64,000 nt of DNA from Lathyrus oleraceus (lineage: Eukaryota; Streptophyta; Magnoliopsida; Fabales; Fabaceae). Positions 34,035 through 46,108 of this stretch are shown here, one piece after another; the first letter of the stretch is position 1, and every line of letters begins with the position of its first letter. The notes beneath the pieces are model-generated. The model ran no database searches and was not told where the DNA came from. It was given only the letters and a program-made list of their open reading frames with translations. Position numbers and translations under genes: made by a program. Location of the stretch: positions 227,928,539 to 227,992,538 of the forward strand of contig NC_066581.1 in assembly GCF_024323335.1 (NCBI RefSeq). Reading direction: 5' to 3'.

Positions 34035-37000
34035 TGTCATGGTAGGTGTAGCGGTAAGTTCATGACCATTAAGCTATGGATAAACTTAACGTTAATAAAA
34101 TCAGAGTCGCCACCGCGTTTTTATTGTTTCCAAAAGAAAAGGGAAAAGTACGAACAAAACCCAAAGATAAGAAGTTTTCAAATCAAAACTAATAAAATAC
34201 TCGAGATTATAGGTAAGGGGATTGATTACACAGAGGGAAGGTGTTAGCACCCAAAGTGTCCTAGGTACTCCTAGGGAGCCCTTTTTATGTGTGTATGTGT
34301 TTTGGTATAAACGATGTTTGCAATAAATAGAGTGTGGGGATGAGAAAATAATTCATTAATTATATTTTTGTGTTTGACAAGTCCTTCGGACTTGTGCCTA
34401 CGTACCAACATAAAAATGAGGGGTCAAAACCTCGTAGTTCGTGGTAACAATTTCAAAGTGAGTGAATTGCTTTTAACAAAAATTTGAGTTTAAAAGAGGC
34501 ACAAATGACCTAAAAGAGTTTGAATGAGTATTAGTTCTTTTTTTCTTTTGAAATTTTAAGTCTAATATGGTTAGATTCATTTACAAGTTTGATTAAGAAA
34601 AAAAGTTTGAAAAATACAATGACATAAGACTAAAGTTTTTAATTTGCAATAAGGTCTAAGTTTGAAATCACAAACAAAGAAGATTTTGAAAAGGGGGAGA
34701 GATTTGAAATTTAAGAAATAAGAGAAGATGAAGAGACTAATCCTAAGCAAAAATTTAAAATTTAAGAGTTGAAAAGATCTGACCAATGGGATGCAATCCA
34801 ATAGACAAGAATGTCATATACAAATTCACTTTTTCCTTTGGACTTTAAAATCAAGCAATATCAATAAGCAAGCAAGATGAAGAGCAGGGCATCAAATAAA
34901 GATAGCCACATCCAAGCTAGCAGCTTCATAGTCTTCTTCTTAAGCTCCCATGTATCAGATGACATACTCCTTGAATGGCTCAGAATAAGGCACTAGACAC
35001 AGGTTCAAAACACATTTTGCATCAAGACCATGTAGCAAATGAACTCAAAAGGGACCTCAATACTTGCATCAGATGAAAGTTCAATTCACAATGACTTGGT
35101 TTCAGAAAAGTTGGCATTGGCCAAGTCCTTTTGCATAGGGAATGTTGCCTAATTCTAAGTCCAAGTCTCAGATCAAATTCAACAGTCCACACAAATATTT
35201 TTTAAGAGTTTTTGTTGTTTATTATGTACATTAAGGTCCTAAGACCACAACCACAAATAAGATACACAAACAAGTATATACAAACACAATATATGGCTCA
35301 AGTGAGCAAAGTGAAAATGGCATAAACATAAACAAGTTAAATGATATGAATAATGACAAATGATAAAAGGCTTGAATTTAAATTGCATAAAGTAAAGGAC
35401 TTGAAATTAAAAGTTAGTCAAATGTTAGTTGATTAGAAGTTAGTGGAGTTTTGTTTTTGTATTGTTTAAGTCATTCTTTGAAGAACACTCAACTCTCTAT
35501 TCACAAGCATGGATCCTTGAACCAAGACATCTCCCAAAGGGAGGAAAAAAGGCCAAGTTTCCACATAATACCATGAAAGGGGAGAGACTTACAATCTCAC
35601 TTACTAGAATGTCGTGCTTTTGGGTCAAAATTTAGCGCTATGTTAAGCAATTGTAATTGGACTTATGTAGAAGTCACAACTATTTAAGATCGGACAATAA
35701 ATTTTTTGGTGTTAATGCATGTTAGAGATATGGTATGATGAACCATACTCCTAAAACATACCACACACAAAAAGAAAATGATCAAAGGATGAACCTAATC
35801 TCATCCATACTTGTATTGGTTTATGAACGAATTAGCCTTAGGATATTGAGATGTCATTGACCAATGAGAGGAGTGTGATAGAAAGGATTGAAGATGAATA
35901 GGGAGGAGAAATGAGACAAACACAAATTGGTCATGGGAGGAAATTTATCAAATTAAAATCATTCATTCATTTTGGGAGATGAAATGTACATTTCATCAAT
36001 CCCCTAAATCCAATGATTTTAATCCAATAAAAATCAAATCAACCTTGACCAAGACCCAAACACAACAGTCAAACTCCACAAGTCAATAAAAATAGCTCAA
36101 CACAATTTATTTTCAATTAAAAAAATTAAAAATCAATTAAAAATATATTAAATTAAATTATATTTGATCAAAAACCTAAAACCTCTTCAAAACACAAAAT
36201 AAATGGCCAAGAGATTTATCACAGGTCAAACAAGGTCAAAGGACCTTGGAGAAAATTTTTCACTATTTTTGAAAAGTCAGAAGTACTTTTAAACAATTAA
36301 AAATATGCACAAAAATAATTAAATCATGAAAAATATTAATATTGTTCCAAAAAATAATTTTAATTCAGAAAATGAAAGAGAAAAATATTTAATTTTTTTT
36401 GGTGGAAGTCCCATATTTTTTAGATCAATATTAAAATTAATATGAATTAATGAAAATAAAGCAAATAAAATGTAAATTCAGAAATTACAAAATACGTGGA
36501 CCATCTGATCTCCCTCATTAATTGAGGTGGCATATAAAATGGTCCAAAGTGCGCGTTCCATATGGTCATCTGTCAACTGCGCAACATACGTGGTAGTCAC
36601 AACCAACGCCCAAGATTAAAACAAATTGGATGGATCATGTGGTTGAGAAGCTAGCCAACACATCGCCGGAGCCAGAGCTCCGGTCTTCTTCTCCGGTGGA
36701 CCTCACCGGACTGGTCCACCTTCAACCATCACCAAAATGGAAAATCAAGACATGGACTTAAAGAAAAAATGCTCAGGAGCTCGAATCTGCCCTCAATTTT
36801 GTCTAACTCCAAGTATATGAAAAGATACATAGAGTTGAATTTTGAGGATCATGATCTGAGTTGCTTCGATTTAACCTCAAAGCAAAACAATTTTATTGCC
36901 TACATTGGTAGGACTTCAGACAACCAAAAATCAACAAGAATGGTGGAGAAATAAGAGAGAACCGAAGAGTGGAAGTTTCTAAAAATTCACCTTCGAGTTG

Positions 37001-37305
37001 ATCCAATTTGACTTGATCTTGATCTGGATTTGATTGCTTTCTCCTCCTCTTGCTTGCAGAAACTAAATGAACTGAAAATGGAAGTGAATTTCTGGAGTTT
37101 GAACTTCCAAACAGATGGTGAAGTTCAAGCTCGATTTCAAAGAAGTCTCAAAAAATTCTATGGCAGTGAGGGTTTGCAGAGGTCTAGCAAAGCTTGGGCA
37201 AGGTGTTGATGATGAATCTGAAGCCTTAAGCTTGTTTAAATATGCATTGTGTTTGATATTTGCACCACTTGAAAATTTAACAAAAATAACAATTCACTTG
37301 CATGG
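34035..37305 (-). repeat. Truncated LTR of gypsy element D, interrupted by element C
   Basis: Starts TGTCATGG, and 68 bases in has CAGAGTCGCCACCGCG followed by GGGAAGGTGTTAGCACCC, the same layout as the LTR starts of A (AGAGTCGCCACCGAC, GGAAGGTGTTAGCACCC) and C. It ends where the LTR of C begins at 37306, so the rest of D presumably lies beyond C, outside the window. It is related to the Ogre-type LTRs but is a separate, older family. The left end is inferred from this layout only. Confidence 0.55.
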
Positions 37306-37784
37306 TGTCGCATTACGCGAAAAACCGGCGGGAAAACGAAACAACAGAGCCGCCATCGTGCGTTATTTATCCCAAAAGAGGGAAAGGAAACGCTCGAAGT
37401 AAACCTGGAAAAGACATGGTCTCGCGACCAGAGATGCAAGGATCGGGAGTCGGTTATGCGAAGGGAAGGTATTAACACCCCTACGCATCCGTCGTACTCG
37501 ACGGGATCCACGCTCAGAAAGAAAGAAGAAAGGTTGCTAAAACTGCTCAAAAACTGCACACACGCTGGAATCAAACACAGAAAGGACGGAGGAAAGGGGC
37601 TCGGCAGGATATCGCATTCTGGGCCTATGTAGTCTGTCAGACGCAGACATCAGAGTCGACGTAGTTCGGGACAGGGGAAACATGCTCGCTAGGATGTCGC
37701 ATCCTATGCATACGTATCTTCTCGGACCAGAGAAGAATCAGAGCACTCGTAGCTCGGCTAACACACGCCAAACAAAACACAAAC

Positions 37785-37945
37785 AGGAAACCGACTGCCA
37801 ATCGCTGGACTTACGTCAGACTCCACACCAACAGGCAAACATGGAAACCGAATGCCAATCGCTGGACTTACATCAGACTCCGGACCAACAAACACACACA
37901 GGAAACCAACTACCAATCGCTGGACTTACGTCAGACTCCAAACAC
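37785..37945. repeat. Tandem repeat in the LTR of element C (about 57 bp, 3 copies)
   Basis: Three imperfect copies centred on CCAATCGCTGGACTTACGTC and CAGACTCC separated by ACACC/CGGACCAACA linkers. It produces a long plus-strand reading frame by chance. Probably replication slippage within the LTR. Confidence 0.75.
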
Positions 37946-40599
37946 ACACAAAGGGTTGAAAAAGAAAAAGGGCGCCCGGAGAGATCTGCTCATCTCCTGC
38001 CTACGTACCTCGTCTGGTATGAGGATCAGGGCGACGTAGTTCCCCTTTCCAGGGAAAGAACTTCTATCCTAACCAGAGACTGGGAAATGACAAACTAGAA
38101 GGGAGCCTGACTCGATCCTAATAGTTATCATGTAATCCACAATGGCCCTAGGTTGAGGTTTCTATCCTAACTTGCACAGGAAGCAAGCTATCCTAAACAG
38201 CACAATCAAACACATACAAGCACAATAAAGCAAGCACCCACACTATATGCAAACAATTGGGCTCATACAAGGCTAGGCTGCAGAAACAAGCCAACTCGAA
38301 TGAGGTGTTTTTAGCTCTTAACCCTAACATTGAGAGTTAGGGTGAAGCAGATGAAATGGGAAGTGAAGGTAAGACCTCACAGCTCTTATCCTTGGCCTGG
38401 GAGAGCTTGAATTAAATAGAAAGTGTGGGAGTTCAGAATGTAGGAACTCTTCTCCACAAATGACTGACACAACAAGATTTTGGGTTCTTATTCACAATGC
38501 ATCAACACATGGTGTGAGCAAAGTGAATGACACAACTGAATAGCAGGGGATGGATTGCACATCCCTTTTATCTGCCAATTGCCTCTTAAGAGGACTTTAC
38601 CTACTTGGCACAAAATTAAACATCCACAAGCATTGCCTCTTAAGGAGGGCTTTAGACAGGTGCCTGCCAAAGTAACATGACAGGTCTTCCAGACTACATG
38701 AAGATCAAGGGATTATACCTCAGTGGTATGCCAACCACAAGCAATAGCAAAGCAAAGTTCAAATGAACTTAAAGCAACTTAGGTACCTGTGGAAACAGCT
38801 AAACCAATCAGTACAATACTCAGACAAACAGATAACAGTTAATAACCAACAAACAATCCCAATGTACAACACAAAAGCCATAAGGCAAACTCAAATGAGT
38901 TATCATCAACCTACAAAACAGCAAGTGTTAGCAATCAAAAGCAAATATCAAAATCCAAATGATGAAGCATCATCAACCATGGAACTTGGATGCTTAAACC
39001 TGAAATTCAAAGCTCACATGTAAGCAACAAACCACTAGGTCAAAGCCTAGGGTCAAAGATGAAGAAAAAATTCAAAACAGGAACTGAAATTTAATACATT
39101 GCAACTTCAAACACATATTAACAAGTCCTAAAAAGGCTCACATCAAAATCAATCATCAAATGCATTTCATGATCAAAAGAAGTCAAAGGCAATTTCAAGG
39201 CTCATATATGGACATCATGAATGAAAATTTCAAATCAAAACAGAAATGATTCAAATAATTCTGGAAAAATTCATGAACATTCAACACATTCAACATGATC
39301 AACATACAAAAAATCAGAAGTATCCAAGATCATTTAGCATGGAAATTAAATTGCACAAGTTGGACAATCAAATGTGTGACACAAATTGTCATACCATGTT
39401 AACACAAGCATAAAACAGAAATGGTAAATGAGAAAAATACCAAACCAAGTCTAAAACATCCATTAACATGTCTAGAATCATCATGTAAAATTTCATGTCC
39501 ATTGGATTAAAATCAAGCATTTCACAATAGAAAGAGCAAGGCAAGGTCACATATACATACATGTTCAAAGGGTCTAGAGCAAATAAAATTCCAGCCATGC
39601 ACAACTTCAAGAAAAATCATCATAAAAAACTAGACATCTCAAGGAACAATTAGCAAAAAACCAGGTATGTTTTGGATCATTATTCCATTAATTATGATTT
39701 TTGGAAGTTCATGCATGAAATGAAATAAAAATTGAAGTAATATAAAAAAAATAAAAAAAAGAATTAAAGAAATTCCAAACGCGTCCTAAAACGACGTCGT
39801 TTTGGGTTAATGGAAAAGAAATAAAAAAAAGATGCAGAAACGCTGGAGCCTGGAATCGAAGGGAGGACCTTGGATCAAACGCGTCCTGGGCGCGTTCTTC
39901 ATGCTAGAACCCTAGCGAACCAGAGATGAAGATGAAGATGATGAACATTCATGCGCAATTTTCCGGAATTTCCAGAAACGTCCAGAATTTTACAAATTAT
40001 ATATCGTTGGAAAGCTCTTTCAATGTAGAATTCAAATATCATATTATCTAAGCCTAAATCTCCATGGATTTTCTGAATCGAAGCAAAGAAGTTTCTAGAT
40101 CTAAACTTGAAATCATCATATCTCACTCAATTTTCATCCAAATTCCACAAAATTTATATCAAAACGATCAGCAAAGCAAGATCTACAAGAATATGTACAT
40201 AAATTGCAAAATTAAAAGGTTCGAAAATTGACCTCTTGAAGAACAGAATCTTTGAAATGCACGATCCAAGGCCTCAAATGCTCCAAATCAACTCCAGAAT
40301 ACTTGATATGATGTTTGATGATGAATTGGAAGCTTGGAAACTTGTAGATCTAGCTTAATTTTGAACTTCCATGTTTGAGTTCTTGAACTTGCATAACACA
40401 ATTCTTGCTCGAATTCAACAATCTAACACTTGATCTGCACTCAATTCACACCAAAGAACAAGAATATGAACTAAAATTGCAATGTTATTTGGAAAAAAAA
40501 TTTGAATTATGAATGAGAGAAAATTTTGGAGGGAGAGAGAATTTGGATCTTGAAATGGTGAATTGTGATTAACCTCCCCAAATTCTGTTATGATTATGG

Positions 40600-40607
40600 T
40601 ATTTATA
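40600..40607 (-). promoter_or_regulatory. TATA box in the LTR of element C
   Basis: Minus strand reads ATATAAATACC about 1.25 kb into the LTR in element sense; plausible U3 promoter end, similar in sequence to those of A and B. Confidence 0.45.
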
Positions 40608-41861
40608 TGCTGTACTAATCACACTAAAAATGTTAATTAGCAATGGTTAATGGTAATTAGCAAAAATAAGGTGTTTTGACAAAAATTGAAAAATTGCATG
40701 GTGCATGTAGTAATCCTACGTGAACAGTAACATTTGCTTGGTTAAATCCACTTAAAAACTTCCAATTAACACAATGGCAATGGTGATTTGCTCCCATGAT
40801 GCATAAATTTCAAATTTGTGAATTTCCCTCCAAAATGGCTTGAAAAATCAAATGATCATGTGATGGAAATTCATGCAATGTGATGATTGTTTTGGAAAGT
40901 TCATGTCATGAGAAGAATTTTAGAAAAAGAGGCACCAAATTTGGAGTTATGAATCAAAAGTTATGGCCATTTGAAATCCCATGCACACTTGACAATGATT
41001 TGACCATATCTCCTCAACCATACATCATAAATTCATGATCTTGGACTTTTTGGAAATGGGGGAGAGAGATCTTCAACTTTCATGTTGGACAAAAAAATCA
41101 TTTGAAGCTTCTTTGGTGATGCAAGATTGAATTGAATTTTAACCAAAACCCTTCCATTTTTGGAAACTTTCAATTATGGGTCACTTTCCATTTTTGGCAA
41201 CTTTTGCCATGACCTCAAATTCTTCAAGATATGCATTTGTAATGACACATAAGCCTCTTTGGGACATGAATGAGATGTTGAAACTCATTTCTCCACTTCC
41301 AAGCCCTCAGTTGACTTTCTGTTGACTTTTATGGTTGACAGATGACTTGAACATGCACAGATGACTTTGAGCCTCAACCCCTTGATGAAATGACTCCAAA
41401 ATGAAACCCTAGCTTGTACAAGCTCAATAACATCATATGATGATCTCCATCTCAATAAAGACCTCATCTCCTTGAAAATCCCTGTTTGGAAGAATGCCAT
41501 TGATTAGGGTTGACTAGAGGTCAAAACCCTAATCCCAAGGAACATGAACAAACATAATGAACCCCTTGAGGATGATAAGACCATGATGATGGTGATATAT
41601 CCTTGCCAACAAGATAATACTCAACCTCCTTGAGGAACCAATAAAACCCTAATTGAAGAGCAACCCTCAGATGATTGATTATCAATTCATGAGACCCTCA
41701 GGCTTGAATCTCTTAACCTATTTATCTTCTGAGCAAGACTTAGGAGGATGACCTGTTTATTTCTCATGATATGCAATATGAAATGACTAATGCCCTAAAA
41801 CATGAAATGCAAAATGCTAAACTAGTCCCAAGAGGAGGATGGCAAATTTTGAGGTGTTACA

Positions 41862-41877
41862 GCTGCCCCTATTCAAT
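41862..41877 (-). other. Element C polypurine tract
   Basis: Element sense ATTGAATAGGGGCAGC, one base different from the tract of A and B, directly before the LTR start TGTAACACC. Confidence 0.8.
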
Positions 41878-42109
41878 CCACTATGAACCTGTCGATATGA
41901 ACAGCCTCGGCTTTCAGATGATCAAGGTGAATAGTGATTGAATACCAAGAACAGACGAACAATTTGCGCTCCGATGAGAAATAATTAATAGTGCCTGTCA
42001 GAATCGGCAAAGAAGTGATCTCAAAAGAAAAATCCGTCTGGTACGGAGAAGGTCGGCCTGAATACCGGGAAGAATGTTGACCTGGATACCAAAATAAATG
42101 GTAACACAA

Positions 42110-42535
42110 GAACCACCATGGCCTGAACGCCGCTCGTCAGTCTGAATACTGAGCACCGGAATACGAGAGTATTAATGCCGGTCGGAACACCTAGAGATTG
42201 GCCTGAATGCCGCTTCGGTCTGAATACCACTTCGGTCTGGATACCACTTCGGCCTGAATACCGAAAAACTGGCCGGAATGCCGCAAGCTGCATTGATCTG
42301 AACTTTGGAAGCTTCTTCGATCTGAACATCGGAAACTGGTCTGAATACCCACCTCGGTCTGAACACCGGAAAACTGGCCTGAATGCCACAAGCTGCACCG
42401 ATCTGAACTTCGGAAGCTTCTTCGATCTGAAAATCGGAAACTGGTCTGAACACCCACCTCGGCCTGAACACCGCATCGGTCTGAATACCCGAAAAACTGG
42501 CCTGAACGCCACAACGGTCTGAATACCCAAAAAAC
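42110..42535 (-). repeat. Element C 3' UTR tandem array of CTGAAY mini-hairpins
   Basis: About twenty units roughly 17-25 bp apart, read on the plus strand as a 6-base core CTGAAT/CTGAAC/CTGGAT flanked by short complementary arms: GGT/ACC, GGC/GCC, GAT/ATC, AGT/ACT, often extended to four pairs (CGGT/ACCG, CAGT/ACTG). A larger repeat of about 125 bases is also visible (GCAAGCTGC to GATCTGAA). Some units are imperfect (GGC/ACC). Position is the same as the arrays in A and B but the core is different. Confidence 0.75.
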
Positions 42536-44240
42536 TCTTCATGCCTATCAGCATCGGCAGAAATAAGGGACAGTGATAAATGAGGCGGAACGCATGCCAA
42601 CGACCCAAGCTGGGGATAACAAGCCATGAGTATGCTATCCTCTATTCGACCCTAGCAAACGAACAATTCACGCTCAGCTGGGGATTTTTCTCTTTTTACT
42701 TTTCTTTTTGGACCCCGAAACTTCTTTGATTTTATTTCCATCTCCGCCCGACAGAAACTCCTCCTCCGATATCGCACTACTGGGGAGTACTATTGTTTCA
42801 ACGTCATGATGCCAAACTCCTCAGAATAACATCTTCACCGTCTGGCGAAACCAATCCTCAAACAGTAACCACGGCTTGAGACTAGCTTATGCTTGCAATG
42901 CTGACGCATGATGATTTTTTAGCGTAATGCTCCATAATCATGGAAATGCTACGCAATTAGCTATGCCATATGCTATGCTTATCTACATGATGAATGCATA
43001 AAAAGCATCCCCCTCAATGGACTCTTCTGGGGAGCTCGAGGCACCCTGTTGAGGAACTCGACAACACTTCGATCTCCACCCTGCCAGGGAATAGCACTGC
43101 TGCTGGGGAATAGGCAACCCTCATTAGGGATAACCTCCTCTGCACCCGATCCGCTTGGGGATTTTGCTGGGGAAGAAACCACCAACGCACTCTGTGGGGG
43201 AAACAACGGTCTTCGACTTGCTGTGGAACTTAACAAGCTCCGCCATGTTAGGAAAAACAACTACCAACAGGCACCTCCGCTGGGGAAGTAGCAACCTTCA
43301 GGCCTGGCTGTTGAGGAAACACTGATCTCAAACCTGTTGAGGAGGTAACAATCCCAACTCTGCTTGGGGAAACAAAGAAAGTCTGGCACAGAACACCCGT
43401 CGACTCGTCGAACCCTGGTATTCCATATCTAAACCCAGTATCAGCTTTCCACTTTTGAGAGCTCCCCGACTCGTCTGGACTTTTCTGATTCATCACCTTG
43501 TATTCTCGACTGCTCCGTACTCCACAGAGATCGAACCCTCTGGATTCATACAAACTTTCCAGTCTTCAGACTTTGAAGAGTCTTCTTGATTAATCCTCCA
43601 GGATCATCGCACGTCTCTCACTGTCTTCTCACCATTCTTCAATCCCTTGTTCCTGATTGGACTCCACGAGGATCTTTTGTCAAAAGCTTCACATCACAAC
43701 CTGCAAGTGAGTGAAAATATCTAACAGCACCTGCAAAAGAGATCGTTAGATAAAAATATGCCCCAGGCGTGCCAAAATTTCAACACCTGGGTCACTCAAC
43801 CTTCCGAATAAGATTTCAAGCTTTCAATCTTATAAACATGCATAGGAAGGGACCTCTATGTCTTAAAATGCAAAGATTATTTATCAAAATAAACGGATGT
43901 TTTTGCAATCAAAGCGGTAATGAAAACAAAAACAAAATTATTTGACTGAATATGCATTTTATTGATTGAAGAAATGTGGCTCAACTGAGCAATACACAAG
44001 AAGCAATTCCTGAAAAGAGGTACTTGTGCACAAAAGGAAAAATCTATCCTAATGGCAATGCGAAACCGCGATCTCATCGAGTTCCAACTCGGTTACACCC
44101 CATATGTCCTCAGACTCTCCGTGCTTTCTGCCTTCTGAACAAGACGCTTCTGACCGATCCCTGCTGGGGATTATCCACATGTCTTAACCAAATCGTAAAC
44201 GATCATGCCAAACGCAGTTGTTCGTTTCAATCTCTCTTTT
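42536..44240 (-). other. Element C 3' untranslated region
   Basis: Non-coding. Contains many 'ctggggaa' and 'gctgggga' phrases between 42980 and 43380 like the corresponding zones of A and B. No protein domain seen in any frame. Confidence 0.65.
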
Positions 44241-44438
44241 GCCTGGACCGCCCTTTCGGGTTTTCAGTCCACCGGGATACCCTTTTTTGCCCAAGCCGCC
44301 TTTTCAAGTTTTCGACTTGCCGGGTGTACAGTTTTTTCTTTTATCCCTAATTTTTGCCCGAACCTTTTTCATTTTTTTCGGTTCGCCGAGATGCCCTTTT
44401 TTTGCCTGGACTATTTTATTCTTTTCGTCCAGCGGGTC
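44241..44438 (-). other. Element C four-hairpin array directly after the pol stop
   Basis: Same design as in A and B: in element sense four CCxGC/CCGG...GGCAAAA units starting two bases after the stop codon, with stems CTGGAC/GTCCAG, CGAACC/GGTTCG, CAAGTCG/CGGCTTG and TGGAC/GTCCA. The first stem differs completely from that of A and B yet remains perfectly complementary; loop lengths are larger in the first two units. Confidence 0.8.
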
Positions 44439-44440
44439 TT

Positions 44441-45769
44441 TTATACGAGGTATTTTTTAACTGCGTCCGCATTCACAGGGGATGGAATGTCCTCGCCATC
44501 CATGGTCGTCAACAACAAGGCTCCGCCGGAGAAAACCTTCTTGACCACGAATGGACCTTCATAATTGGGTGTCCACTTGCCCCTACGATCGTTTTGAGGA
44601 GGAAGGATCCTTTTCAGCACCATATCTCCTACGTGATATACACGAGGTCGCACCTTTCGGTCAAAAGCACGCTTCATCCGCTGCTGGTATAATTGCCCAT
44701 GACAAATGGCCGCCAGCCTCTTCTCCTCAATCAGGCTCAACTCCTCGTACCGGGTCCTTACCCATTCAGCCTCTTGCAATTTCACGTCCATCAGAACTCT
44801 CAAAGAGGGAATTTGAACCTCAACCAGTAGCACGGCTTCCATTCCATATACCAACGAGAAAGGCGTTGCCCCAGTAGATGTACGCACCGAGGTTCGATAC
44901 CCATGCAATGCAAACGGCAACATCTCGTGCCAATCCTTATAGGTCACGACCATCTTCTGCACAATCTTCTTAATATTCTTATTGGCTGCCTCAACCGCCC
45001 CATTCATCTTCGGACGATAAGGAGAAGAATTGTGATGCTCAATCTTGAATTCTCGACACAGTTCTGCCATCATCTTATTGTTCAAATTAGAACCATTATC
45101 AGTAATGATTCTTTCAGGAACCCCATATCTGCAAATGATGTCTCTCTTCAGGAATCTGGCAACGACCTGTTTCGTCACATTCGCATAAGAGGCTGCTTCC
45201 ACCCACTTGGTGAAGTAGTCAATAGCCACTAATATGAATCGGTGCCCATTCGAAGCCGTAGGCTCAATCTTTCCAATCATATCGATGCCCCACATAGCGA
45301 ACGGCCACGGAGACGACATCAAACTCAAAGGATTTGGAGGCACGTGCACCTTGTCAGCATAAATCTGGCATTTATGACACTTCCGCACGAAATTGAAACA
45401 CTGGGCCTCCATGGTCATCCAGTAATACCCAGCTCTTAACAGCTTCTTCACCATAGCATTCCCACTGGCATGGGTACCGAACGACCCCTCGTGTACTTCT
45501 TTCATCAATTGGCTTGCTTCTTTATCATCAACACATCTGAGCAAGACCCAGTCAAAATTCCTCTTGTACAAAACCCCATCCTTGTTCAGATAAAACACCA
45601 TAGCCAACCTCCTCAGAGTCTTTCAGTCCTTCTTGGATGCTCCCTCAGGATATTCTTGGGTTTCCAGATAGCGCTTGATATCGTAATACCACGGCTTCTC
45701 ATCATCAGGTGTTGTGTCAACAGAAAACACATAGGCCGGTCTATCCAGACGTCCCACCTCAATACTAGG
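44441..45769 (-). pseudogene. Element C integrase end of pol, with premature stop
   Basis: Minus strand, continuing from the part at 61632. After the element B insertion point the linker reads DRPAYVF and EYPEGASKKD, then TGA at 45623-45625 where the frame otherwise continues (A and B have arginine; CGA to TGA is the likely change). Integrase follows: HHCC zinc region (HKCQIYADKV), GIDMIGKI, TDNGSN, a VEAANKN glutamate, and the C-terminal part with KWTPNYEGPFVVKKVFSGGA. The family inserts element DNA into the genome. The stop codon, and now B, make this copy inactive. Confidence 0.85.
45765..45769. repeat. Target site duplication of element B, left copy (CTAGG)
   Basis: CTAGG directly before the LTR start TGTCATACCCC; repeated at 61627-61631. 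Confidence 0.95.
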
Positions 45770-45904
45770 TGTCATACCCCAAAATTTGCCCGTCGATATT
45801 TCAAAGTATTCCTCAAGACCCTCTGACTTGCTCTGCAAGGCACTGATATCAAATGGACAAAAGCCCAGCTCACAACAGGCCCAATCCAAAGGCGGCCCAA
45901 AATA

Positions 45905-46045
45905 GCTTGCTCGCTAGGCGAGCAGTCCCTTCGCCTAGCGAACATTTCATCATGACACTCGCCCAGCGAAGCATCAGACCCAGGAAAAAGCCCAGAACTA
46001 GCTTGCTCGCTAGGCGAGCAATTCCTTCGCCTAGCGAAGCTTGCG
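45905..46045 (+). promoter_or_regulatory. CGCTAGGCGA hairpin cluster upstream of the element B TATA box
   Basis: Perfect small inverted repeats: GCTCGC-TAG-GCGAGC (twice), TTCGC-CTA-GCGAA (twice) and an imperfect CTCGC-CCA-GCGAA. Outer pairs swap between C-G and T-A while the loop is TAG or CTA. A second cluster stands downstream (46495-46575). Element A has matching clusters. They could be protein-binding palindromes or RNA/DNA hairpins. Confidence 0.6.
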
Positions 46046-46100
46046 AAAATCTGAAGTTTTGGACCTCATTTTAAGCCCATTAGGTCACCACCACTACTAC

Positions 46101-46108
46101 TATAAATA
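46101..46108 (+). promoter_or_regulatory. TATA box of element B 5' LTR
   Basis: TATAAATA preceded by a CACCACTACTAC run, about 330 bases into the LTR. Transcription would start some 30 bases downstream, around 46130-46140. Confidence 0.65.

Larger units (their letters stand above)
37306..41861 (-). repeat. Element C 3' LTR (4556 bp)
   Basis: Plus-strand text begins TGTCGCATTACG and ends GAGGTGTTACA, giving TG...CA ends. The start has the family layout (ACAGAGCCGCCATCG, then GGGAAGGTATTAACACCCC). A length of 4-6 kb is usual for Ogre LTRs. The partner LTR is outside the window, so the left end rests on the layout and on the polypurine tract that follows 41861. Confidence 0.7.

Noticed and set aside
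37301..37305. CATGG as target duplication of element C
   Set aside because: The right end of C is outside the window, so the second copy cannot be seen; not reported as a feature.
37682..38098. 138-codon plus-strand ORF with repeated QSLDLRQTP text
   Set aside because: Generated by a three-copy tandem repeat inside the LTR of element C; antisense to the element and without a domain.
42021..42627. Long minus-strand and plus-strand ORFs of 107-195 codons (phrases like VFRPVFRCSDR)
   Set aside because: They are the translation of the short tandem hairpin repeat of element C in three frames; several overlapping frames are open together, and no domain is present.
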